64,000 bases of DNA from Halobacteriales archaeon YIM A00010 (GTDB lineage: Archaea > Halobacteriota > Halobacteria > Halobacteriales > Haloarculaceae): NCBI GenBank assembly GCA_025041175.1, contig JAKCFJ010000001.1, positions 1,054,001 through 1,118,000 on the forward strand, written 5' to 3'. Both the position numbers and the translations under genes were made by a program. Shown piece by piece: positions 52,541 through 60,919 of this stretch; the first letter of the stretch is position 1; each line of letters opens with the position of its first letter. The notes under the pieces were generated by a model that was not told where the DNA came from, did no database searches, and saw nothing but the letters and a program-made list of their open reading frames with translations.

Positions 52541-52981
52541 ATGAAGCGGTTGTTTAGCCGGTTTTCCGGTGGATCCCGAATAGGGGTGTTCGTGGACGGA
52601 CCGAACGTGCTCCGGTCGGAGTTCGACGTGGATCTCGACGACGTGCGGTCGGCCACCCTGGAGTACGGACGGCCGGTCGTAACCCGGTTGTACGTCGACG
52701 AGCACGCGACGCCCGGGTTGATCCAGGCCGGCGAGGCCCACGGGTTCGAGATCGTGGTAACGAGTGGTGACGTCGACGTGAAACTCGCGGTGGACGCCGC
52801 GTCGGCCGCTGTCCGTGGCGAGTTCGATACGCTCTCGATCGTTTCCCGGGACATGGATTTCAAGCCCGTTCTCGAAACCGCAGCAAGACACGGGGTAGAG
52901 ACGCTGGCCGTCGCTCCTGGTGAGCACGGCCGATCGGACGGGTTACAGAACGCGGCCCACACCGCGATCACGCTCGATTGA
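52541..52981 (+). CDS. NYN-domain protein (PIN-like RNase fold)
   Basis: 146 residues from the ATG at 52541, with GAGGAG about 10 nt upstream. The NYN pattern is clear: GVFVDGPNVL (first acidic strand, about 16-25), TSGDVDVKLAVDA (Asp ligands, about 76-88) and IVSRDMDFKPVLETAARHG (about 101-119). These acidic residues would bind divalent metal as in PIN/LabA-like nucleases. RNA processing or turnover role inferred. The next gene is 34 bp downstream. Confidence 0.88.
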   Translation: MKRLFSRFSGGSRIGVFVDGPNVLRSEFDVDLDDVRSATLEYGRPVVTRLYVDEHATPGLIQAGEAHGFEIVVTSGDVDVKLAVDAASAAVRGEFDTLSIVSRDMDFKPVLETAARHGVETLAVAPGEHGRSDGLQNAAHTAITLD

Positions 52982-52984
52982 CAA

Positions 52985-52998
52985 CGGATTTTTTTCCG
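52985..52998 (+). terminator. T-run terminator candidate
   Basis: CGGA, seven T and CCG lie just after the NYN stop. The T-run is a plausible archaeal stop signal, though the TatD-like gene begins only 18 nt later. Confidence 0.3.
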
Positions 52999-53015
52999 GG
53001 GGACCAACACCGACC

Positions 53016-53861
53016 ATGGGAAACGCACCACCAACGCCGATACTCGACGATCATCTCCACCTCGATCCGGTGAACGGCCGTGGTGTCGAGGCAGCCGAGG
53101 ATTTCGCCGCTGTGGGTGGCACGCACCTACTTGCGTTGAACAAACCGTCGTGGCACTACGGTGTCGACGTTGCCGATGCAGACGATTTTCGCGTGGCGTT
53201 CGAGCACGCGCTCGATGTGACGCGCGGGGCTACAGCAGTGTTGCCGGGCCGCGCGTGGGCGGTGCTCGGCGTTCATCCGGCGCTCGTTTCGCGGCTCACA
53301 GAGCGGGGGTTTTCCCCGGAAGAAGCGCGCGATCTCATGCAGAAAGGCCTCAATGTGGCCGCCGAGTACGTCGCCTCGGGCGAGGCGCTCGCGCTCAAAT
53401 CCGGCCGTCCGCATTACGAGGTGAGTGACCCAGTCTGGGAGGCCTCGAACGGCGTGATGCGACACGCGTTCTCGCTCGGGGCGGACCACGACTGTGCCGT
53501 CCAGCTCCACACCGAGGGGGGCGAAGAGTTCACCGACGTTGCACAGTGGGCAGCCGACGCCGGCATGGCCCGCCACCGCGTGGTGAAACACTACGCCGCG
53601 GGGCGGGTAGCCGGACCGACGCCCAGCGTTCTCGCCGACAAGGACGAACTGCTCCGCGCTGTGGAGGCGGGCGAGCCGTTCATGATGGAAACGGATTTCA
53701 TCGATGATCCGGAACGCCCAGGAGCCGTGCTCGGGCCGAAAACCGTTCCGCGGAGAAGCGCCTGGCTCCACGAACAGGGCCACGAGACGGCCCTCGAAAC
53801 CGCTCACGTCGACACGCCACACCACGTCTACGGCATCGATACGAAAGCGACGCTCGAGTGA
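53016..53861 (+). CDS. TatD-related metal-dependent hydrolase
   Basis: 281 residues from the ATG at 53016. Amidohydrolase TIM barrel: ILDDHLHLDP (first two His, about 9-18), LGVHPALVSRL (about 86), LKSGRPHYEV, CAVQLHTEGGEEF (His near 165), VVKHYAAGR (His near 191) and METDFIDDP (Asp near 229). This is the archaeal TatD-like group; proteins of the wider family act as nucleases or hydrolases of unknown substrate. Next to a NYN nuclease. Confidence 0.85.
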   Translation: MGNAPPTPILDDHLHLDPVNGRGVEAAEDFAAVGGTHLLALNKPSWHYGVDVADADDFRVAFEHALDVTRGATAVLPGRAWAVLGVHPALVSRLTERGFSPEEARDLMQKGLNVAAEYVASGEALALKSGRPHYEVSDPVWEASNGVMRHAFSLGADHDCAVQLHTEGGEEFTDVAQWAADAGMARHRVVKHYAAGRVAGPTPSVLADKDELLRAVEAGEPFMMETDFIDDPERPGAVLGPKTVPRRSAWLHEQGHETALETAHVDTPHHVYGIDTKATLE

Positions 53862-53951
53862 GGCGGGAGTAGCCCGATCCGTCGGGGCATTTGGCCGAAA
53901 ACCGATGGTGAGTGAGAAAGGCATATCATCGACTGGCTGTTGTAACGTGAT

Positions 53952-54536
53952 ATGAGTGCTCCCGAGGGAGAGTATTACACCGAAGAGCGTTGGCAGAACT
54001 GGATCGACCGATTAACGGCAGAAGAGATCGACCTCGAAAACGAGGAATCAGGGCGTTTACTCCAGAACTTTCAGGACGACACCGTCATCGCGATCGCAAA
54101 GATCGTCTCCGACTACGACGACGAGATACTCGACGAGGAGACGGCGTTGTCGGAGCTTGCTGGCGTCCGCGAAATCGTGCTCACGGAGGTCGAACTCGGT
54201 GAGGAAAACGAGAACACGCTCATGTTGGTGAACGCCGTCCAGACGGCGCTCGTCTGTGTGTTTTACGCCGCAGAAGAGTACATCGTCGACGATGAAGCCG
54301 GCACGGACGTCGAACAGTGTATTCACGCCGCGCGCGACGCAGAAGCAGAAGAGGAGTTCGAAACGGCGCTTGGCTACTGCGCACAGGCAGGTTCGGCCAT
54401 CATCGACGGAGGCGAACTCCCACCGAGCGCCGGCGAGGAGATCGAGTACGGACCGGTCGCCGATTGGATCACCGGCCTTCGGAGCCTCCAAGGAGCCATG
54501 GCCGACCCCGAAGTGGTCGAACCCGAAGACAGCTGA
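53952..54536 (+). CDS. DUF2150 family protein
   Basis: 194 acidic residues, mostly helical, matching the archaeal DUF2150 family in length and in EERWQNWIDRL, FQDDTVIAIAKIV, LVNAVQTALVCVFYAAEEYI and EFETALGYCAQAG. Function unknown; widely conserved in haloarchaea. Convergent with the AAA ATPase, 130 bp apart. Confidence 0.88.
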   Translation: MSAPEGEYYTEERWQNWIDRLTAEEIDLENEESGRLLQNFQDDTVIAIAKIVSDYDDEILDEETALSELAGVREIVLTEVELGEENENTLMLVNAVQTALVCVFYAAEEYIVDDEAGTDVEQCIHAARDAEAEEEFETALGYCAQAGSAIIDGGELPPSAGEEIEYGPVADWITGLRSLQGAMADPEVVEPEDS

Positions 54537-54664
54537 GGACCACCTCGTGGCCACAGTCGACAGTCGCGTGCTCATCCCCAGTGTCGACCGTATCACTTCG
54601 GCCGGTGTGCAGCCGTTGCGCACGGGCGACGGCCCACGCCGGAAAGTCGGTGCGAGCTTCCGAG

Positions 54665-57091
54665 TCATCGTTCGCTCAAGCTGGCCCGGATCTCCGCGAT
54701 GGATTCGATTACGTCTCGTTGCGTGACTTCTTCCGGACCTGTTCCAGTCCGCGCGCGCTGCATAGCCTTGCGTGCGGCCCGTTCGGCGGCGTGTTCTACG
54801 TCGCTCGCAACGAATCCCTCGGTCATATCACCGATCTCTTCGAACGAGAGTCCATCGGTCGGAGCCGTGAGGGAGCTATCGAACAGCGCGGCTCGGGTGT
54901 TTGCATCCGGCGGTGGAACTTCGATCAGCTCGCTGAACCGACCGGTTCTCAACATCGCCGGATCGATCTCATCAACCCGGTTGGTCGCTCCGATCACCAC
55001 GACGTTCTCACCGCTATCGTCGAGCTGTGACAGTTCGGCGAGGAGCTGGTTGACCATCTGCCGTTCGCTTTTGGTCTGGCGAGCGCTTCGGTCGGTGGCA
55101 AGGGCATCGATCTCGTCGATGAAAACCAGACACGGCTGGTTCTGCCGTGCCTCCTCGAACATCGCCTCGACGTTTTTCGCTCCTTGACCGATCCACTTGC
55201 TGACGAGATCGCTCGCTTTGGCGCTGATGAACGCACAACCAAGTTCACCAGCAAGACACTTCGAAACGTGCGTTTTTCCGGTGCCAGGAGGACCGTACAG
55301 GAGCACCCCATTCTCCACGCCCAGTCCGTACTCCTCGTGAAACTCCGGCTGTGTGAGTGGATTAACGATCGTTTGTCGGAGCTGGTCTTTCAGTTCCTCT
55401 GCACCGACCACGTCCGAGAAGTCCATAGCCGGGGGGCGCTGGATGAACGACCCGGTCATCTCCTGTTGAGTGGTGATCGCCTCGATGGCGTCGAACACGT
55501 CCGTCTCGGTGACGACGCTCTCACGGCCGGTTTCTTGCTCCCGGCTCGCGGCTTTGACACCGGCCCGTCGGGCGAGTTCGACCACGTCCGACGACACGAG
55601 TCCCTCCGTTTCGCGTTCGAATCGGTCCGTATCGATCGACGTGGTTGGAGCGGTCATATGCTGGTCGAAGATCGCAATGCGCGCTTCCGCGTCGGGCGCT
55701 GGGACGTGTATCTTCGAGTCGAACCGACCTGTTCGAAGCATGGCGTCATCGATGCTCTCGGGGGCGTTCGTCGCACCGATCACGATAACGTCGTCGGTCC
55801 CATCGATGGCCGATAGCTCACTGAGCAGCTGGGAAACCAGCTTCGTGTCTGCCGGGCGCTGATTAGCCGCTGACCGATCGGTAGCGATCGCATCGATCTC
55901 GTCGATGAAAATCAGACACGGCTGGTTCTGCCGTGCCTCCTCGAACAGCTGCGTCATCACGTCGCCTCGCTGGCGGTCGATGCTCCCCCCGTCGATGCTG
56001 ACGTAATTACAGCCGAGCTCACCGGCCAAACACTTCGAGATGTGGGTCTTACCGGTCCCAGGCGGGCCGTGAAAGAGCACGCCGCTGTCCGAGGCCACGC
56101 CGTATTTTTCGTACACGTCGTTACCCGCAAACGGCTCGATGATCTGTCGTCGCAGGGTGTCTTTCAACGAATCCATCCCGGCCACGTCGTCGAAATCGAG
56201 GTCTGGCGGGCTGTCGACGAACTCCCCGTCCGTTGTGGCCCGACTGCCAGCCACGCCGGCGAAGAGTTGGTCAGCGGCGTGCGGGTCGCCGTTCGCCATC
56301 GCCCGTGCCGCAGAAACCGCGTTCGTGACGAGGGGACTCGGGTCGTCGGACAGTTCTCGAAGCCGTTCGGTATCCGGGTCGGGAAAGTGTCCGAGCGCAA
56401 CACACGCAGCCGCACGGACCTCCGGGTCCTCGTCGGAACACAGCTCGGCAAGCGGCTCTGTGAACTGCTCGGCGCGGTCGGGAAACGCGGCTCCGAGGTT
56501 CCCGGCCGCGATAGCAGCGTCGGTTTGCACCGACGAATCCGACCCGGTGAGCGCGCTACGCACCGCGTCCGCGTGCTCGATCACGGTGTCGGGATAATCG
56601 CGCGCGAAAAATTTCAGTGACGCAGCCGCGTTGGAGCGGACGTCGTCCACGGAATCGGTGAGGCGACCGACGAGCCGATCGACGATCGCTCCGACGTCCT
56701 TCGAAGACTGCTTTACGACCTTACCGGGCGCACCGCGACATCCATCAGCGACGACCGCGGCAGCAACAGTTCGCACGCGCTTGTCCCGACGATCGAGCAA
56801 CGAAAGCGCCTCCGCCGCGGCCTTCGGGGTCGAACGCTCTTGTAACTCTTGGGCGTGTTTGCGCGATCTCCTCCTTATATATACATATACATATAATATA
56901 ATCAATAATAAACCAGATAATAAAATTATAACTATATAAGAATATTCCCCCAGATTATATTGTAAGATAGAAGATGAGGAGATGAATCTCAATATATATC
57001 CAATAATAAATGAAATAATAAGAAATGATATAATAATCCTGCCGAGCTGCATCGTTTTCTGATCGATCCAGTTCACGCCCATCGTGACCAT
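54665..57091 (-). CDS. Membrane-anchored HEAT-repeat double-AAA ATPase
   Basis: 808 residues. Two membrane helices (about 17-37 and 50-71), a basic turn, then HEAT-like repeats (about 90-265; VDDVRSNAAASLKFFA, DPEVRAAACVALG). AAA1: Walker A GPPGTGKT (342-349), Walker B IFIDEID (394-400), RTGRF (453-457). AAA2: Walker A 600-607, Walker B FIDEID (657-662). AAA2 has the substrate-gripping pore loop KWIG (632-635) while AAA1 has a non-aromatic GSIDRQRG there. The AAA pair resembles Cdc48/VAT, but the VAT double-psi barrel N-domain is replaced by HEAT repeats and a membrane anchor. Likely unfolds or extracts membrane or client proteins. The codons of the membrane part are extremely AT-rich. The ATG at 57082, preceded by GGAG, may be the real start. 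Confidence 0.9.
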   Translation of the reverse strand: MVTMGVNWIDQKTMQLGRIIISFLIISFIIGYILRFISSSSILQYNLGEYSYIVIILLSGLLLIILYVYVYIRRRSRKHAQELQERSTPKAAAEALSLLDRRDKRVRTVAAAVVADGCRGAPGKVVKQSSKDVGAIVDRLVGRLTDSVDDVRSNAAASLKFFARDYPDTVIEHADAVRSALTGSDSSVQTDAAIAAGNLGAAFPDRAEQFTEPLAELCSDEDPEVRAAACVALGHFPDPDTERLRELSDDPSPLVTNAVSAARAMANGDPHAADQLFAGVAGSRATTDGEFVDSPPDLDFDDVAGMDSLKDTLRRQIIEPFAGNDVYEKYGVASDSGVLFHGPPGTGKTHISKCLAGELGCNYVSIDGGSIDRQRGDVMTQLFEEARQNQPCLIFIDEIDAIATDRSAANQRPADTKLVSQLLSELSAIDGTDDVIVIGATNAPESIDDAMLRTGRFDSKIHVPAPDAEARIAIFDQHMTAPTTSIDTDRFERETEGLVSSDVVELARRAGVKAASREQETGRESVVTETDVFDAIEAITTQQEMTGSFIQRPPAMDFSDVVGAEELKDQLRQTIVNPLTQPEFHEEYGLGVENGVLLYGPPGTGKTHVSKCLAGELGCAFISAKASDLVSKWIGQGAKNVEAMFEEARQNQPCLVFIDEIDALATDRSARQTKSERQMVNQLLAELSQLDDSGENVVVIGATNRVDEIDPAMLRTGRFSELIEVPPPDANTRAALFDSSLTAPTDGLSFEEIGDMTEGFVASDVEHAAERAARKAMQRARTGTGPEEVTQRDVIESIAEIRASLSER

Positions 57092-57432
57092 CTCCGAGAG
57101 ACGGTCGATTGACAGTGCGAGCGCTGTGACAAGAGGACAGCAATGTACGACAGTGTGGAACGCGGATTCATCGTTCTATATTTTGTCTGGGACACCAGTT
57201 GGTATTAATACCGATGGTGTACAGGGACTTCATTCATACGATGAAAGCCACCGATTCACAACAGCCATAAACCGATACCGACAGCCGTCGATACGATAAA
57301 CCGACCCAGCTAGTATTCAAAACACGCGTATAAGTGATCATCGAAGGTTCCACTAGAATGAAACGTACGATACGGGTATGATTCGACCGCCGGTATCTTT
57401 TTTGTCCAACGAAGTAGTGTAATAGTTATCGC
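57092..57432. other. Divergent intergenic region
   Basis: 341 bp between the AAA ATPase (minus) and a membrane protein (plus). No gene. A TATA-like GTATCTTT/AGTAGTGTAATAG stretch before 57433 is weak. Confidence 0.5.
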
Positions 57433-57921
57433 ATGCGACGGATTTCAGAACGTGTTCCTGTGTCGGTATCGTCGCCGGTCGGACGAGTGAAGAGTGGGTG
57501 CCGTCGCGTCAGCCATCTGTGTCGGAGAAGTTGGGGCGGAGTCCTCGGACTCGTAACGCAGTCCGGATGGGAGGATCTTCGCACATCGACGATCGTGACC
57601 ATCGGACTCGTCGGTCCGCTCTGGGTCGTTCTCACGGGGACGCACGAACTCGGTCTCAACGTGGTTGTAGGAGCGCTCTGTGGCAGTGGATGGATGGGCC
57701 TGGGAGTCTCACCGGTGATAGCGTTTGTGCTGCGGCTCACCATGATCGTTTTCTTCACGAAATTCCTAGTCCGTTCGATGATTGCGCTCGCACGGGCGGG
57801 CAGCCAGACGCCCGATATCAGAAATCCGGCGTTCTCACTCGCAGGCGCACTCCTTCCGGCCGTTGCAACCGGAGTCCTTCGGGTCGGTGATAGCAGCATC
57901 GCAGTCTGTCTGTTCCCGTGA
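57433..57921 (+). CDS. Small multi-pass membrane protein
   Basis: 162 residues with a basic N-terminus (1-45) and about three membrane helices (TIVTIGLVGPLWVVLTG, LGLNVVVGALCG/SPVIAFVLRLTMIVFFT, and AFSLAGALLPAVATGVL). No known family. The opposite strand is also open but Arg/Pro/Thr-rich as expected for an antisense shadow. Divergent from the membrane-bound AAA ATPase, which makes it a possible partner by position only. Confidence 0.5.
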   Translation: MRRISERVPVSVSSPVGRVKSGCRRVSHLCRRSWGGVLGLVTQSGWEDLRTSTIVTIGLVGPLWVVLTGTHELGLNVVVGALCGSGWMGLGVSPVIAFVLRLTMIVFFTKFLVRSMIALARAGSQTPDIRNPAFSLAGALLPAVATGVLRVGDSSIAVCLFP

Positions 57922-58131
57922 GTCCCTTCTTCGTTCGTGGTAGCGGCTTGCGGGCCCTCCAAACCCGGAGATCACCGACGAAATCCGCACACCACCTCGT
58001 ATGCGTTCGGTCAGGATCAAGTTGCTCGAGGGTAGGTGTGCAGTCGAACGCCGTAGCAAGTTGGCACAGTTCGGGGTCTGAAAATCAAATAACTATACAG
58101 GGGTGAAGCGAGAAGACGTACACATCGCTCC

Positions 58132-58500
58132 ATGACAACACGCTCGACACTAGTTGACACAGTACTAATGGGATCGGAGGACGGCAGCGGAATGAAACGC
58201 AAGCTAGCGATCGCCCTGCTGGCGATCGTTGGGGTGTCCATCCTGTTGCGGACGCGAAAGGGCGACACCGAAGCAAACGAAACGGAGGAACGATCGACCG
58301 GGGACGACGAGAGCGAATCGACGAGCGAGAGCACAGCCACAGACGAGAGTGGTGCTAGCGAACCGACCGCCAGTGGCGAGAGCCCCACAGAATCAGCAAC
58401 TGAGAGACAGCGCGAGCTGGACATGTTCGACATGCTCGCTATCTTCGCTGCTGCGATCACCTCCGCGAGAGACGAGTACCGTAAACGCGCCGGGAATTAA
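58132..58500 (+). CDS. Single-pass membrane protein with acidic stalk
   Basis: 122 residues; a start at 58192 (MKRKLAIALLAIVGVSILL) would give 102 and a signal-anchor at the very N-terminus. After the helix comes a Ser/Thr/Glu/Asp-rich region (RKGDTEANETEERSTGDD onward) and a short C-terminal amphipathic helix (LDMFDMLAIFAAAITSARDEY). Composition is typical of haloarchaeal surface proteins. Function unknown. Confidence 0.55.
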   Translation: MTTRSTLVDTVLMGSEDGSGMKRKLAIALLAIVGVSILLRTRKGDTEANETEERSTGDDESESTSESTATDESGASEPTASGESPTESATERQRELDMFDMLAIFAAAITSARDEYRKRAGN

Positions 58501-58605
58501 GGAGCAGCGCACTGAAACCGAGCGACGAGTCCGAATTCAGTACGCATCGGCCGTTACCCTGTGATTGGCAAAAGCACTTTATTCGCTCAGCAACTACAGT
58601 GAGAC

Positions 58606-58848
58606 ATGAACAGGCACTTCAAAGACGCGTGGTACTACCTCAAGCGAGCGGGCGAAGAGGGCCGCTTGGGCGTTGTCGAGACGGTTTCGCCGCTCGAACA
58701 GGACCTTCGAACCCGGTTCGGACTAGAAGTGACCGAGCCGGAGTCCGAACAGGCTCCGAGCGAACGGCTGAAAGCGGAGTTCGAAACGCTCCGCGGACGG
58801 GCCGAACGAATGCGCAGTCGAGCGCAAACCCGGATCAAAAACGTATAG
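58606..58848 (+). CDS. DUF7553-like small helical protein
   Basis: 80 residues (MNRHFKDAWYYLKRAGEEGR, then PLEQDLRTRFGLE and a coiled-coil-like C-terminus). This opening and length match a conserved haloarchaeal family often named DUF7553, of unknown function. It ends 68 bp before tRNA-Val. Confidence 0.75.
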   Translation: MNRHFKDAWYYLKRAGEEGRLGVVETVSPLEQDLRTRFGLEVTEPESEQAPSERLKAEFETLRGRAERMRSRAQTRIKNV

Positions 58849-58916
58849 AACCCAACGAAACGAACGGCGTAGTCGAAAGGAATCCTTAAGTTACCGCGCT
58901 TGTTTCTCCCAACTGT

Positions 58917-58991
58917 GGGTTGGTGATCTAGGCTGGTTATGATACCTCCTTCACACGGAGGAAGTCGGCGGTTCAAATCCGCCCCAACCCA
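58917..58991 (+). tRNA. tRNA-Val (anticodon CAC)
   Basis: Acceptor GGGTTGG (58917-58923) pairs with CCAACCC (58984-58990), discriminator A at 58991. D arm ATC...GAT, anticodon stem CCTCC/GGAGG with loop TTCACAC (anticodon CAC, reads GUG), T arm GGCGG/CCGCC with loop TTCAAAT. CCA is not encoded. The 3' end is duplicated 104 bp downstream. Confidence 0.97.
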
Positions 58992-59073
58992 TGTTCTGGC
59001 GCGAACGAACGTGAGCGACTGTACTGGGTTGGGAAGGATTTGAATCAAGGAGTGGAGCGTGCGGAACGACCGA

Positions 59074-59096
59074 GGTTCAAATCCGCCCTAACCCAT
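59074..59096 (+). repeat. Duplicated tRNA-Val 3' end (att scar candidate)
   Basis: 23 bp matching 58970-58992 with a single C-to-T change, covering the T arm and acceptor 3' side. A duplicated tRNA 3' end is the classic mark left by an integrase using the tRNA as attB. The nearby GGATTTGAA at 59036-59044 is complementary to TTCAAATCC inside the repeat. Confidence 0.75.
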
Positions 59097-59252
59097 CCTT
59101 ATCGAATAGCGGCGGGCGTTTTTCCAATATCTGGTAGACCCACCAATTCTTGGAGGTGATCGCGGTAAGCCGGACCGTGAAGCTTGTGCCGCCGGTCTGT
59201 GAATGACGCTCCCCCGACCGAATCGACCGCTCCGGAACATCGACCCCAGCGA

Positions 59253-60575
59253 TCACTCCCAGAACTTCGGCACCGTCGCGTCGACCTGATACCCCTCCTG
59301 TTGGTTACTATCAGAGACGATCGTTCGGCGGGTTCCATCTATCGACAGCGGCCCCATGACGTTCGTGAGCAAGGTCTCTCGGGTTTCAGTGCGGTAGAGT
59401 TCGTACCACACCTCCCCGTCGACGCTTGCGAGCACGACTGAATCGGACGCAGGCTTGTCCATGGGGGAGTAGCCGAACGGCATGAGACAGAGTTCGCGCC
59501 CATCGTCTTCACGGATGTGCCAACGGCGACGCGCGTACATCTCCATCGTACCGTTGTCTGGATGATCGGTCTCGATCTGCACGTGTGGGCGGACGAGGTC
59601 ATCCACCCCATCTGGTTCGTCGTCAGGTCCCTCGCGCTCCCAACGGATGATCCCCTCCGGAAAGCCATCGGTGCCGAACGCGACGCAGTCTTGGAAGGCA
59701 GCGACCTGGGTCATCATTGTGACTTCGCCTTGTGCTGCGATCGTCTTCCACGAAGTGCCGAGATCGTCACTCCAATACAGCTGTGCGTTGCCATTATCAC
59801 CAACAACAACCCAGATTCGTTCGGCGTACGGGTCGTACTCGACGTCGTGGATATGGAGGTTCCTCGCGTCTTTGGTCTTGAGGGGGACTTCGAGAATACG
59901 CTCGAACGACTTGCCGCCGTCGGTCGAAAGAATCACCTCGTTTGCGTACTGGTCCGCCTCGAAATCCGAGAGTGCATAACACGAAAGAACGATGATGTCT
60001 TCGTAGGCGACGTGGCCCATACCGTTCAGGACGCGGCCGTACTCGAACTGGTACAGCTTCTCGGCCCCGTTGAGATCGTCGTGGAGGCGGTAGATTGTCC
60101 CTCCAGTGTCGCTCCGTCCACCAACCGCAACGATGATGTTTCCACTATCAGGAACGATGACCATTTGGACGTTCCCATCACGGATATCCGGAAATGAGTA
60201 CAGCACCTCAGTCGTTTGCCACCAATCGTCGCTGACTGTTACTTGTGGCCCGTACCGTCCGTACATACGCCCGTTCTGATCGATCCAAAGTGGGAACCCT
60301 TGCGAACGGATGTCGTTGACGTTGAGCTGGTACTTCGTAATTGGATGATCACCAGGCTCTACATCCGTTTCTTGCTCCTCCTCGCTGGCTGTCTGCTCCT
60401 GGTCGTGGGTCGCCGTCGCTGTCGGCGCGAGCGTCCCAGTGGCTGCCTCAGTCGTGTCCCTGGCCGTCTCCGCGGGCGGGCTGTCAGCGCCACAGCCCGC
60501 AAGCGCCATACTCGTGCCTGTTGTGACCGTGAGTGTGACAAACCGGCGTCTCGTCAGTGATCCATTAGGTGCCAT
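59253..60575 (-). CDS. Tat lipoprotein beta-propeller protein (BNR/sialidase-like)
   Basis: 440 residues from the ATG at 60575 (GGTGGG lies 6 nt upstream); a start at 60593 is possible. TatLipo signal TRRRFVTLTVTTGTSMALAGC with lipobox Cys, a Thr/Glu/Ala linker to about 75, then propeller blades with BNR-type Asp boxes (LSTDGGKSFERI, WSDDLGTSWKTI, VSDDWWQTTEVL). It resembles sialidase-like and exo-alpha-type propellers; the catalytic residues of true sialidases are not evident, so a binding or structural role is likely. First gene after the tRNA scar. Confidence 0.82.
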   Translation of the reverse strand: MAPNGSLTRRRFVTLTVTTGTSMALAGCGADSPPAETARDTTEAATGTLAPTATATHDQEQTASEEEQETDVEPGDHPITKYQLNVNDIRSQGFPLWIDQNGRMYGRYGPQVTVSDDWWQTTEVLYSFPDIRDGNVQMVIVPDSGNIIVAVGGRSDTGGTIYRLHDDLNGAEKLYQFEYGRVLNGMGHVAYEDIIVLSCYALSDFEADQYANEVILSTDGGKSFERILEVPLKTKDARNLHIHDVEYDPYAERIWVVVGDNGNAQLYWSDDLGTSWKTIAAQGEVTMMTQVAAFQDCVAFGTDGFPEGIIRWEREGPDDEPDGVDDLVRPHVQIETDHPDNGTMEMYARRRWHIREDDGRELCLMPFGYSPMDKPASDSVVLASVDGEVWYELYRTETRETLLTNVMGPLSIDGTRRTIVSDSNQQEGYQVDATVPKFWE

Positions 60576-60919
60576 TGATTTCCCACCGCTCATCGGCCTG
60601 CGTCTCACGGGGGACGAGCCACCATCCGCCGGAGCACCTCGTCGCACTATTTATTATATGTTTTTCATCATACGACACATCAACACCGTCGTCCAACATG
60701 CGAATCGTCGTCATTCCAATGACCACGTTCAATCCTCTATAGTAGTAGATGCTTATAGTTTCTTTCATCTATTTTATTAATTAAAAAATTCTACTAGTCC
60801 GAGTAATTGATTTTTATCTTCAATTTAGATTCAACCAGGAACTACCATGCTCCGCCAATCATGCTTCCTCCTCCGCGATCTCGGCCTGCGTGTGCTCCTC
60901 GCGAGGTTCGTCACAGGCG
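60576..60919. other. Intergenic, AT-rich
   Basis: 344 bp between two minus-strand genes, AT-rich at 60650-60800. It holds the promoter of the propeller lipoprotein. No gene or repeat stands out. Confidence 0.5.

Noticed and set aside
57426-57962. Minus-strand 178-codon frame
   Set aside because: Thr/Arg/Pro-rich antisense of the small membrane protein on the plus strand, which has credible membrane helices.
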